64,000 bases of DNA from JAABTH01 sp964492615 (lineage in GTDB: Bacteria; Bacillota; Dethiobacteria; DTU022): contig CAZBKZ010000005.1 in NCBI GenBank assembly GCA_964492615.1, forward strand, positions 1-64,000, written 5' to 3'. The position numbers and the translations under genes were made by a program. Positions 9,369 through 16,815 of the stretch are shown one piece after another; position 1 is the stretch's first letter; the number at the start of each line of letters is the position of its first letter. The notes under the pieces were generated by a model. The model had not been told where the DNA came from and searched no databases. It worked only from the letters and a program-made list of their open reading frames with translations.

Positions 9369-9953
9369 ATGGTTAAATATACAGGCAAAAAATCAGCAGC
9401 ATCGTTTCTTACAGTTTTGCTTGGTCTGGCCTGGTATGCAGGAATAGCGCTTGGCTTGTTTTTTATCGGGCTACAGATTTATTTTTATATTGGCAATGCG
9501 CAGTGGCCGGGTGAATCGATGATGCTGCAGATAGAAACAACAGGGATGATCTTCAGGTTTACAGAAGGTTTTCAGTTTCCTGTCGGGGATTCCCTGCTGG
9601 TTTATCAGTTTACCTTTGTGCTGCCCCTGATCGTTATTGGCCTATTTATAATTTATCACCTGAAAAAGATTCTTGCTTCGCTCGCTGGTGAAGAGCCCTT
9701 TTCAGTTGAAAACGGCAGCAGAATCAGGTATATCGGCTGGGGTGTTATAGCTGCATCGTTTATTAAAGCGATACTCAGTTTTCTTCTGGGAATTTATTTT
9801 TCCAGGGTTATTGTTCTCCCCGGTTTGGAAGTAAGTGCCAACTTACGTTTGATTGATTTTGGCGGCATTTTGGCCGGCTTGTTAATTCTGATCCTGGCAG
9901 AGGTATTCAGGCATGGGGCAGTTCTCCAGGAAGATCAAAATCTAACAGTATGA
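9369..9953 (+). CDS. DUF2975 family membrane protein
   Basis: 194 residues with four hydrophobic segments (about 15-38, 78-100, 120-145, 155-175), typical of DUF2975 proteins, which are usually paired with a tiny YozG-type HTH regulator. That partner follows 14 bases later. The segment after TM2 (LKKILASLAGEEPFSVEN) is a family hallmark. A strong promoter lies upstream. The role is unknown; the pair is often thought to be a membrane-coupled transcription switch. Confidence 0.85.
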   Translation: MVKYTGKKSAASFLTVLLGLAWYAGIALGLFFIGLQIYFYIGNAQWPGESMMLQIETTGMIFRFTEGFQFPVGDSLLVYQFTFVLPLIVIGLFIIYHLKKILASLAGEEPFSVENGSRIRYIGWGVIAASFIKAILSFLLGIYFSRVIVLPGLEVSANLRLIDFGGILAGLLILILAEVFRHGAVLQEDQNLTV

Positions 9954-9967
9954 GAGGAGCCCGTTAG

Positions 9968-10171
9968 ATGGCAATCATTGTAAGGCTTGACCGTATGATG
10001 GCTGATCGTAAAATATCATTGACCGGGCTGGCCGATAAAGTTGGTATTACCATGGCCAACCTGTCATTACTGAAAACAGGCAAGGTTAAGGCAATCAGGT
10101 TTTCAACCCTGGAAGCTCTCTGCCGGGAACTGGATTGCCAGCCAGGAGATTTACTGGAATACGAGCAGTAG
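9968..10171 (+). CDS. YozG-like Cro/CI-type HTH regulator
   Basis: A 67-residue protein that is essentially one XRE-type helix-turn-helix (LDRMMADRKISLTGLADKVG, then ITMANLSLLKTGKVKAIRF), with the ending CRELDCQPGDLLEY seen in the YozG/HTH_26 group. GAGAGGAG precedes the ATG. It is co-transcribed with the DUF2975 gene and is the likely reader of the tandem repeat at 9271-9303. Confidence 0.88.
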   Translation: MAIIVRLDRMMADRKISLTGLADKVGITMANLSLLKTGKVKAIRFSTLEALCRELDCQPGDLLEYEQ

Positions 10172-10217
10172 CTCTATAAAATATAAAGTCAGCAGGAACA
10201 ATATTGGAGGAGACAGG

Positions 10218-10697
10218 TTAGCAACCCATCCCCTTCAATATCCTGAACAGGATAAAAAGCCTTTCACTGATCATCTCGTCGTCTTTGCTCAAAGCCTCAC
10301 TGAACAGTTTAATATCCTCATCTATCATTTCATTACCGGTGCAGATTTCAAGGCTCATTGCATCACCTTGCAGGCCAATTCTCTCCAGCAAAGTATTAGT
10401 TTGATCATAAAGCTTTTCAAACCGGTAAGCCTCACGAAAATGCTGCACGGCTCTGCAGACCATTATAGCTAGATCAAGAACGCGATGCATGGGCATTTCT
10501 TCCGACTGGCGGGACCACTTTTCTCCAGTATGCCGCCATACTTTTGCCGAAATGTCTACCTTGCCGCGATCGTTCCACTGGGCCAGGCCCAGCGAAAGAC
10601 CTTTGGCATCAGACTCATACGCATAACGACCGTCTACGTTCTCATAGTTTTCTACCACGAAAACTGGCTTATGCTTCAGTGTGGTTGGAATTTTCAT
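10218..10697 (-). CDS. Unknown protein, DUF6530-like
   Basis: A 159-residue soluble protein. The N-terminal half (VDGRYAYESDAKGLSLGLAQ, KVWRHTGEKWSRQSEEMP) is strongly patterned and resembles the DUF6530 family as I remember it. There is no signal peptide or membrane segment and no catalytic motif I recognise. It has its own strong promoter with an array of short inverted half-sites, so it is probably a regulated single gene. Confidence 0.65.
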   Translation of the reverse strand: MKIPTTLKHKPVFVVENYENVDGRYAYESDAKGLSLGLAQWNDRGKVDISAKVWRHTGEKWSRQSEEMPMHRVLDLAIMVCRAVQHFREAYRFEKLYDQTNTLLERIGLQGDAMSLEICTGNEMIDEDIKLFSEALSKDDEMISERLFILFRILKGMGC

Positions 10698-10719
10698 TAC
10701 TTAAACGCTCCTTCGTATT

Positions 10720-10772
10720 ACTAAATTAGTGAATTACTAAGCTAGTATAATTCATTAAGTAACTTCTGTCAA
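10720..10772 (-). promoter_or_regulatory. Promoter with ACTAA/TTAGT half-site array
   Basis: On the minus strand TTGACA (10772-10767), 17 bases, TATACT (10749-10744). On the plus strand ACTAA (10720-10724), TTAGT (10726-10730), ACTAA (10736-10740) and CTAGT (10742-10746) alternate, covering the -10 and the start region, where a repressor would act. Confidence 0.65.
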
Positions 10773-10788
10773 GATAGGTTAAAAAGGA

Positions 10789-10824
10789 TAAAAAAAGAGC
10801 CGGTCTGCTTACGACCATGGCTCT
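10789..10824 (-). terminator. Terminator of mgtE
   Basis: On the minus strand AGAGCC-AT-GGTC pairs with GACC-GGCTCT across a 7-base loop, followed by seven or more T (10795 downward). This is a convincing intrinsic terminator 37 bases after the mgtE stop. Confidence 0.85.
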
Positions 10825-10861
10825 GATCCCGATTCAGTTTGTTTTGTATCATAACCTGTGT

Positions 10862-12193
10862 CTATATATTCAGGTACCAGGTGGCGATCGAAAAATAAAT
10901 TAAAACACCTACTATATCTGCTATTGAGGTCACTAGCGGCCCGCTTGCAGTGGCCGGGTCAATATTTACCTTACTGAAAATAAAAGGAAGGCACATACCC
11001 ATGGTACTGCCAACCAGAACAACTGCGATCATGGAAAGCGCTACAACAACAGCTATGTCAATCCCACCCCTGAAATAGCCCACTGCCAGAACGGCAACTC
11101 CTAAAATAATACCGAGCGGCAAAGCGGTTATCACTTCTTTTTTCAGCAGCCTGAACCAGTTTTCAATTTTTACTTCACCCAGGGCCATGGCTCTGATCAT
11201 CAACGTCGCAGCCTGTGCTCCCGCATTGCCGGCACTGTCAATAAGAAGCGGCATAAAGAAGACCAGGGCGATTACAGCATGTATAATCTCCTCAAAATGG
11301 GCTATAGTTGCCCCTGAAAAAATATTAACAAATATTAACAGCAAGAGCCAGGGCAGTCTTCTTCTGATCAGAAAGAAAGGACTGGCATCCAGCACATTCA
11401 TATCTATTTTACCAATGGTTGCCATTTTGTGGAAGTCTTCCGTGTTTTCTTCTTCAATAACATCAACAATGTCATCAACAGTGATTATGCCAACCAGGCG
11501 GTTTTCATTGTCAGTTATCGGCATGGCGATCAGGTCGTATTTTTTAATTAAGTCGGCCACATCTTCTTTGTCGTCTAAAGTGTTAGCATGAATTATTTCT
11601 TCGCGCATAATCTCTTTGATTTTCTTTTCCGGTGGGGCTATAACCAGGTCTCTCAGCGATAAAACTCCTTCCAGGTGCCTGGCTGAATCTGTAACATAGC
11701 AGGTATAAATAGTTTCCTTGTCGAGAGCAATGCTTCTAACCTTCTCAAGAGCCTGCAGGGCGGTCATTTCTTTTTTAAGATCAACAAACTCGATGGTCAT
11801 TAGGCTGCCGGCTGAGTCTTCCGGGTAATTCAAGAACTGGTTGATCAGTTTTCGCTCCGTATCGGTAGAATTACGCAGAATGCGTTTCACCACGTTGGCA
11901 GGGATTTCCTCCAGAAAGTCAATCTTGTCATCAAAATTGAGATCATCCAGGATATCCTGCAGTTCTTTTTCATTAACAAGAACATATAAATCAGACTGGC
12001 TTTCTGAAGAAATCTCTGCAAAAACATCGGCAGCAATTTCTTTCGGCAGAAGCCTAAAAACTAACAGGGTGGTTTTGGGGTCTAGTTCATCAAGAAGTTC
12101 GGCGATATCGGCTATGTGGGCCTTAGCTAACTCTTTTTGCAGAGAGGTATAATTTTTCTTCTCTAATAATTCATTGATCAATTCTTTATTCAT
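10862..12193 (-). CDS. mgtE: Magnesium transporter MgtE
   Basis: MgtE is a dimeric Mg2+ channel gated by its own cytosolic domains. The MgtE N domain (about 1-120: ADIAELLDELDPK, RLLPKEIAADVFAE), two CBS domains (about 130-250, with TCYVTDSARHLEG and MPITDNENRLVGIITVDD), a plug helix and five membrane segments are all present, including the pore signature with NAGAQAATLMIRAMALGE. Its 443 residues are normal. Translation probably depends on the leader at 12194-12437, because the ribosome binding site lies inside a 12-bp stem. Confidence 0.95.
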   Translation of the reverse strand: MNKELINELLEKKNYTSLQKELAKAHIADIAELLDELDPKTTLLVFRLLPKEIAADVFAEISSESQSDLYVLVNEKELQDILDDLNFDDKIDFLEEIPANVVKRILRNSTDTERKLINQFLNYPEDSAGSLMTIEFVDLKKEMTALQALEKVRSIALDKETIYTCYVTDSARHLEGVLSLRDLVIAPPEKKIKEIMREEIIHANTLDDKEDVADLIKKYDLIAMPITDNENRLVGIITVDDIVDVIEEENTEDFHKMATIGKIDMNVLDASPFFLIRRRLPWLLLLIFVNIFSGATIAHFEEIIHAVIALVFFMPLLIDSAGNAGAQAATLMIRAMALGEVKIENWFRLLKKEVITALPLGIILGVAVLAVGYFRGGIDIAVVVALSMIAVVLVGSTMGMCLPFIFSKVNIDPATASGPLVTSIADIVGVLIYFSIATWYLNI

Positions 12194-12268
12194 AGTAAAG
12201 CCTCCTTATCTTTTAGTCGGGAGGCTTTACTGAAAAGCAACAAGAAGCCTCCCTGCAGGAGGCTTCTT
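12194..12268 (-). promoter_or_regulatory. Two exclusive hairpins that hide the mgtE ribosome binding site
   Basis: Reading the minus strand, hairpin 1 pairs AAGAAGCCTCC (12268-12258) with GGAGGCTTCTT (12252-12242), an 11-bp perfect stem followed by a U-rich stretch. Hairpin 2 pairs AGTAAAGCCTCC (12231-12220) with GGAGGCTTTACT (12205-12194), a 12-bp perfect stem that ends at the mgtE ATG and contains its GGAGG. The 3' arm of hairpin 1 can instead pair with the 5' arm of hairpin 2 (GGGAGGCTT 12253-12245 with AAGCCTCCC 12227-12219), which would free the ribosome binding site. The 5' arm of hairpin 1 can pair with GCAGGAGGC at 12315-12307 upstream. Confidence 0.8.
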
Positions 12269-12272
12269 TAGA

Positions 12273-12359
12273 TCATAGTGGAATGATGCACATCTGTGCA
12301 ATGCAGGCCTCCTGCTGGTTTAAGTAAAAGTTGGTACTGTGCGAAGGTCCGCTATCCAT
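12273..12359 (-). CDS. Possible 28-residue leader peptide of mgtE
   Basis: An ATG at 12359 with GAGGTG five bases upstream opens a 28-codon frame that starts MDSGPSHSTNFYL and ends MCIIPL. The stop codon lies 4 bases before hairpin 1. Codons 15-18 (CAG CAG GAG GCC) contain the segment that can pair with the 5' arm of hairpin 1, so a translating ribosome would decide which pairing forms. This is inferred from position only; the frame may be chance, particularly if the leader is a divergent M-box. Confidence 0.35.
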   Translation of the reverse strand: MDSGPSHSTNFYLNQQEACIAQMCIIPL

Positions 12360-12442
12360 CTAATCACCTCGAGTATCATTATGTTGTTCCTGCCGGGTGA
12401 TGCAGGCCTGACCCGTATTACCTGTTTTTACCTGCGCTATCT

Positions 12443-12475
12443 ATTATATTAACCTTACTCATTTTTATATGTCAA
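12443..12475 (-). promoter_or_regulatory. Promoter of mgtE
   Basis: On the minus strand TTGACA (12475-12470) is followed after 17-18 bases by an AT-rich -10 (TTAATATAAT, 12452-12443). Transcription from here gives a leader of roughly 240 bases before mgtE. CAGTTTAAACTG, a perfect 12-bp palindrome, lies further upstream at 12528-12539. Confidence 0.6.
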
Positions 12476-12592
12476 CTTATTTATTGTTACTGTGTCTGCT
12501 CAGTGATATTGTTACCCGGAAACTGTTCAGTTTAAACTGGGATATTGTTAAACCGTGGGTATGTATCTGGTTAAATGGCTTTGAGTATTATA

Positions 12593-12650
12593 TTGACAGG
12601 AGAAAACAAACTGATTATAATTACAAATGAACAATTACTCATGTGTTCAT
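12593..12650 (+). promoter_or_regulatory. Promoter and ArsR/SmtB-type operator
   Basis: A consensus promoter, TTGACA (12593-12598), 17 bases, TATAAT (12616-12621), is followed at once by the inverted repeat ATGAACA (12627-12633), 10 bases, TGTTCAT (12644-12650). Size, spacing and sequence fit operators of the SmtB/CzrA/CadC group, so the ArsR protein just downstream very likely represses its own operon until metal binds. Confidence 0.85.
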
Positions 12651-12673
12651 GTGAGGAAAAGAGGTGTCGATTG

Positions 12674-13039
12674 ATGAATGATCAGGATAATGAGAAGCTG
12701 CAGTGCGACTGCACCGTTGTGCAGAGAGATGTTGTGGAGAAGGTTCGCAGTATAATGCCGCCGGAAGAAAACCTTTATGATCTGGCTGAATTTTTCAAGG
12801 TTTTTGGAGATTCGACCCGGATTAAAATTATTTGGGCCCTTGTAGAAGAAGAGATGTGTGTATGTGATATAGCCTTCCTCCTTAATATGACTCACTCGGC
12901 TATATCGCATCAGTTGCGGGTTCTTAAACAGTCCCGCCTGGTAAAACCTCGCCGCGAAGGGAAGAATATTTTTTACTCACTCGATGATCAACATATTGAA
13001 GCAATCTTTAAACAGGGTCTGGACCACATCAATGAATAA
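12674..13039 (+). CDS. ArsR/SmtB-family metal sensor (CadC-like)
   Basis: A 121-residue winged-helix repressor. The alpha-3 metal motif MCVCDI and an N-terminal CDC (QCDCTVV) are the soft-metal Cys ligands of CadC-type sensors for Cd, Pb or Zn. The recognition helix follows (NMTHSAISHQLRVLKQSRLV). Start ATG 12674 has AGAGGTG upstream; longer frames reach back into the operator. Its stop overlaps the start of the P-type ATPase by 8 bases, so the two are translationally coupled. Confidence 0.92.
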   Translation: MNDQDNEKLQCDCTVVQRDVVEKVRSIMPPEENLYDLAEFFKVFGDSTRIKIIWALVEEEMCVCDIAFLLNMTHSAISHQLRVLKQSRLVKPRREGKNIFYSLDDQHIEAIFKQGLDHINE

Positions 13040-14978
13040 ACAAAAAAAGGCAAATAAAGTCCCGAATAAAACAAATGGAACTGAAACATGCAACTGCAGT
13101 GGCAGTTGTGATACCCGGGCTGCAGGGGAAGATAGTTCTCCGAATTTTAGAAAGAAAGCTGCTCTCTATACGCCCGGCATTCTCTTATTTGCCGCCGGTA
13201 TATTTATAGCTGAAAGTGTGGCAATAAAGCTGATACTGTTTGGTGCTGCCTATCTGATCTTTGGCGCCTCAGTTCTGCTGAAAGCCGCCCGAAATATTGC
13301 CGTCGGAAAAATATTTGATGAAAATTTTTTAATGTCAATCGCTACTCTGGGTGCATTTGCAATAGGTGAATATCCTGAAGGAGTGGCGGTAATGCTCTTT
13401 TATCAGGTTGGGGAGTTGCTTCAGGATAAAGCAGTTGATCGTTCAAGACGGTCGATCAGCAGCCTGATAAACATTCGCCCTGACTATGCCAATTTACAAA
13501 AAGAGGGGAAGACGGAAAAAGTAAGCCCCTCTGAGGTCAAAAGTGGTGATATAATTATTGTCCGTCCCGGTGAACGTATACCTCTTGATGGTAATATACT
13601 TGAAGGCCGGTCGTCAGTTGATCTTTCTGCCCTGACCGGGGAGACTTTGCCCCGTGATGTTGCAGATGGTGACGAAGTGCTATCAGGTTCTGTAAACCAG
13701 GGAGGACTGTTGAAAGTGCAGGTCAGCAGTGAGTACAGCCGTTCTACGATCAGCAGAATTTTATCCCTGGTTGAAAATGCTTCAGCGCGCAAGGCCCGCA
13801 CAGAACAGTTTATTACTCGCTTTGCTGCTTATTATACTCCTGCTGTGGTTTTCATTGCCCTGGCTATAGCGTTTTTACCGCCCCTATTACTGGCCGGGCA
13901 GGAACTTTCAAGCTGGGTATACCGGGCTCTTGTATTCCTGGTTATATCCTGCCCCTGTGCCCTGGTTATTTCAATTCCGCTCGGTTTTTTCGGGGGTATC
14001 GGGGGCGCTTCACGACGCGGTATCCTGGTTAAAGGAGGTAACTACCTCGAGGCGTTAAGTTCTATTGATACTGTAATTTTTGATAAGACCGGTACCCTTA
14101 CGCATGGCTTATATGCTGTAGAGAAAGTTGAACCGGCTGAAGGATTCAGCATCGATCAGTTACTGCATTACGGGGCTGCTGCAGCATTACATTCATCGCA
14201 CCCGGTTTCCCGTTCGGTTTTTCGCGCCTGGCCAGAGCCGGTTGACCATGAAAAACTTTTTCAATACCGGGAAATACCTGGTCGGGGTATTCGGGTTAAG
14301 TATGGTAACAATCGAATCGTAATGGGTAATCGTGAAATGCTTGCTGAAGAGGGAATAGCTGTTGAGCCCGACAGGGACCAACGGGCCAGGGTATTTCTGG
14401 CTGTTGATGGGCGCTACGGTGGTAGTATTATTGTCTCTGATCAGCTCAAAGAGGATGCAGTTACCGCGGTTGATCAACTTAGAAAGCTTGGAGTAAACAG
14501 GATAGTTATGCTAACCGGCGATAAAAAACAGGTTGCCGGGGCTATCGGTCGCCGGCTTAACCTGGATCAGGTTTATTCCGGCTTGCTCCCGGATCAGAAA
14601 CTGGCAGTGATCGAACAGTTGGAGAAACAGAAGAATAGCAGGAGGAAAAATGTCTTTGTCGGAGATGGCATTAATGATGCCCCTGCCCTGGCCCGTGCTG
14701 AAATTGGTGTGGCAATGGGTGGAGTTGCTTCAGATGCAGCTATTGAGGCAGCTGACATTGTGCTGATGACAGGCCAGCCATCAAAACTGGTTGAGGCAAT
14801 CAATATAGCCCGTAAAACCAGGAATATAATTATGCAAAACGTAGTGCTTGCTCTCGGAGTGAAAGCCTTGATTATGACACTCGGCCTCCTGGGTTTTGCT
14901 TCAATGTGGGGAGCGGTTTTTGCCGATGTCGGGGTGGCCTTGATTGCTACCGTGAATGCAATCAGGGCCATGCATTAA
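13032..14978 (+). CDS. cadA: Heavy-metal P1B-type ATPase (CadA/ZntA type)
   Basis: An efflux pump for Zn2+, Cd2+ or Pb2+. In order: a short Cys-rich tail (CNCSGSCD) instead of a full HMA domain, membrane helices, the actuator motif TGE, the CPC transport motif in SCPCALVISIPLG, the phosphorylation motif DKTGTLT, MLTGDK, GDGINDAPALA and a C-terminal helix pair. The 648 residues are typical for a P1B pump without an HMA domain. ATG 13032 overlaps the sensor's end; a start at 12984 would run further into that gene. Confidence 0.93.
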   Translation: MNKQKKANKVPNKTNGTETCNCSGSCDTRAAGEDSSPNFRKKAALYTPGILLFAAGIFIAESVAIKLILFGAAYLIFGASVLLKAARNIAVGKIFDENFLMSIATLGAFAIGEYPEGVAVMLFYQVGELLQDKAVDRSRRSISSLINIRPDYANLQKEGKTEKVSPSEVKSGDIIIVRPGERIPLDGNILEGRSSVDLSALTGETLPRDVADGDEVLSGSVNQGGLLKVQVSSEYSRSTISRILSLVENASARKARTEQFITRFAAYYTPAVVFIALAIAFLPPLLLAGQELSSWVYRALVFLVISCPCALVISIPLGFFGGIGGASRRGILVKGGNYLEALSSIDTVIFDKTGTLTHGLYAVEKVEPAEGFSIDQLLHYGAAAALHSSHPVSRSVFRAWPEPVDHEKLFQYREIPGRGIRVKYGNNRIVMGNREMLAEEGIAVEPDRDQRARVFLAVDGRYGGSIIVSDQLKEDAVTAVDQLRKLGVNRIVMLTGDKKQVAGAIGRRLNLDQVYSGLLPDQKLAVIEQLEKQKNSRRKNVFVGDGINDAPALARAEIGVAMGGVASDAAIEAADIVLMTGQPSKLVEAINIARKTRNIIMQNVVLALGVKALIMTLGLLGFASMWGAVFADVGVALIATVNAIRAMH

Positions 14979-15017
14979 TAACCGGGTTTTATGGTGATCA
15001 TTATATTTCTTTTTTAT

Positions 15018-15206
15018 TTATTTGGTTGATTTATTTACAGCAAAAATGTATAGAATTAAACCTGCACCCAGGGCAAGCATGGTCAGGGGGCAGGGTAAAC
15101 CCCAGTCCGGGTTGATAATATTGGGTATGCCGGCCATGGCAAGAATGCCGTCCAGAATAAACAGTGCCCCGGCGATTACCAGGAGAAGTTTTGAGATAAA
15201 AAACAT
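15018..15206 (-). CDS. Small two-helix membrane protein
   Basis: 62 residues with two membrane segments (about 4-24 and 39-57) joined by a Pro-rich loop (IPNIINPDWGLPCP). AAGGAAGG lies 7 bases before ATG 15206, which makes translation likely. I do not recognise a family. Confidence 0.6.
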   Translation of the reverse strand: MFFISKLLLVIAGALFILDGILAMAGIPNIINPDWGLPCPLTMLALGAGLILYIFAVNKSTK

Positions 15207-15399
15207 AATATCACCTTCCTTGATGGTTTGATTTTAAAGGTTTAGTTTCATTGATCCAATCAGGTTTCTTTAATCCCTTTGATATGTTAATATTTTCATA
15301 TGCATAATCAACCTGCTGCTGTGCAGGCAATGGTTAATTGAAATGTCAGTGGTATCAATAGTATAGCATAAAGAAAAGTGTTCGGGGGAGGTGCAGATT

Positions 15400-15648
15400 A
15401 TGGGTATCACCATTCTTGTAATTGTTATAATAAGCTTTTTAGTATATTATTTCTGGAAGCACAACCGCTGGGGTGTAGGCAAAAAATATGCACTGCGCCA
15501 GGATGCCCGCCGCCTGTTCAATATTGAACATGATGCGGCAGATGAGATAATCGACAGGCAGATTGAAGTTCTTAAAAAAAACCATCCCGGCCATACTGAA
15601 GAATGGTACCTGGAAAAAGTAATATATGACCTGGAAAGAGATCGTTAG
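15400..15648 (+). CDS. Small single-pass membrane protein
   Basis: 82 residues: one N-terminal membrane helix (about 2-22) and a charged cytoplasmic tail of 60 residues with a helical look (RQDARRLFNIEHDAADEIID). GGGGGAGG precedes ATG 15400. The gap 15207-15399 holds the upstream control region; I see no clear promoter. Function unknown. Confidence 0.7.
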   Translation: MGITILVIVIISFLVYYFWKHNRWGVGKKYALRQDARRLFNIEHDAADEIIDRQIEVLKKNHPGHTEEWYLEKVIYDLERDR

Positions 15649-15705
15649 CTTTCACTTTTCAACTAACCATGCAGCTCTGTTTAAAACAGAAGGGAATAAC
15701 ATAAA

Positions 15706-16230
15706 ATGGATATCGCAGAGATTAAATTCAGCCTGAGGCAATGGCGCTTTTCCGATGCAGAACAGCTTGCGGTAATAGCAAATAATAAAAGAATATATGA
15801 TAACCTCTCCGATGCTCTTCCTCACCCCTATGGAGTGGAAGATGCGGAAAAGTTTATTCGATCTTCGCTTGAAAGCGATACCGGCACACTTTTATTTGCC
15901 ATTGAAATAAGCGGAGCTGCAGCCGGTAGTATAGGTGCTCATTTTCAGAAAGATGTTTACCGTAAAAGTGCCGAAATAGGCTATTTCCTGGCAGAAGAAT
16001 ACTGGGGCAGGGGAATTATGCCTGCAGCGATATCCGAACTGACTGATTACACCTTTAAGAATTACGATGTTATCAGGTTGTATGCCCGGCCCTATGCACG
16101 TAACAGTGCTTCAAGAAGAGCCCTTGAAAAAGCCGGTTTTCAGCTGGAAGGAATATTAAAAAAATCTGTTTATAAAAATAACAGGTATGAGGACAGCTGT
16201 ATGTATGCCTTAATTAATTCAAATGATTAA
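15706..16230 (+). CDS. GNAT N-acetyltransferase, RimJ/RimL type
   Basis: 174 residues. The start (LRQWRFSDAEQLAVIANN) and the acetyl-CoA loop (EEYWGRGIMPAAI) are typical of RimJ/RimL-like GNATs, as is the later SRRALEKAGFQLEG. Such proteins acetylate ribosomal proteins or small amines; the target cannot be told. It is followed after 18 bases by two flavoprotein genes on the same strand. Confidence 0.88.
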   Translation: MDIAEIKFSLRQWRFSDAEQLAVIANNKRIYDNLSDALPHPYGVEDAEKFIRSSLESDTGTLLFAIEISGAAAGSIGAHFQKDVYRKSAEIGYFLAEEYWGRGIMPAAISELTDYTFKNYDVIRLYARPYARNSASRRALEKAGFQLEGILKKSVYKNNRYEDSCMYALINSND

Positions 16231-16248
16231 AGAACAGGGGGAGGTCCC

Positions 16249-16815
16249 GTGAAAGCGCTAATTATTTCTGACCTCGATTTTCAGACTGATATTTTTAAGC
16301 AGTTGAACAGCCTGATCACTGGTCATTTGCATGAGAAAGGTTTCTCTATAGAAAGAATTAAAATAGGCAGAAACGACCTGGCTTTTTGCAGAGGCTGTTT
16401 TAACTGCTGGGTTAGAAAACCGGGAGAATGTATAATTGATGATAAAATGACAGAGATTAACCGCAGTTACATAAACGCTGATGCGGTATTTTTTCTCACC
16501 CCGGTTGTTTTCGGCCAGTTTAGCGCAAACATGAAGAATGCCCGTGACCGGTGGCTTCCGAACATGCTGCCCTTTTTTAAAATTAGACCTGATGGTTCAA
16601 CAATTCATCCACCCCGTTACACTGAATACCCAAATTTACTGATTATCGGTTATGCTGACGATATTGTCGAAGAAGATATACAACTCTTTATCGATATTAC
16701 CAAAGACCACCTGCGGGAAACAGGGGTATATTTTTTCAAAGGCGAGAATGAAAAAGCGGATTTAATAAATACACTGGACAGAACTGAACTGGCGAAGGTG
16801 AGAGGGATACTATGA
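16249..16815 (+). CDS. Flavodoxin-fold FMN reductase / iron-sulfur flavoprotein-like
   Basis: 188 residues, GTG start behind GGGGGAGG. A flavodoxin-like fold with the compact Cys cluster CRGCFNCWVRKPGEC followed by IIDD, as in NADPH-dependent FMN reductases and Fe-S flavoproteins, and LTPVVFGQFSANMKNARDR around the flavin. ATGA overlap with the next gene suggests that the two make one complex. Confidence 0.8.
   Translation: MKALIISDLDFQTDIFKQLNSLITGHLHEKGFSIERIKIGRNDLAFCRGCFNCWVRKPGECIIDDKMTEINRSYINADAVFFLTPVVFGQFSANMKNARDRWLPNMLPFFKIRPDGSTIHPPRYTEYPNLLIIGYADDIVEEDIQLFIDITKDHLRETGVYFFKGENEKADLINTLDRTELAKVRGIL

Noticed and set aside
12270..12450. M-box (ykoK) magnesium riboswitch before mgtE
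   Set aside because: AGGTGAT and TCGCACAGT recall parts of the M-box, but the hallmark TTAGGTGAGGCTCC start and the long conserved core are not visible. I left it as an alternative explanation to be tested with the covariance model, not as a call.
15022..15231. Plus-strand open frame opposite the small two-helix protein
   Set aside because: The minus-strand frame has the ribosome binding site and membrane helices; the plus-strand translation is Pro/Arg-rich and unstructured.
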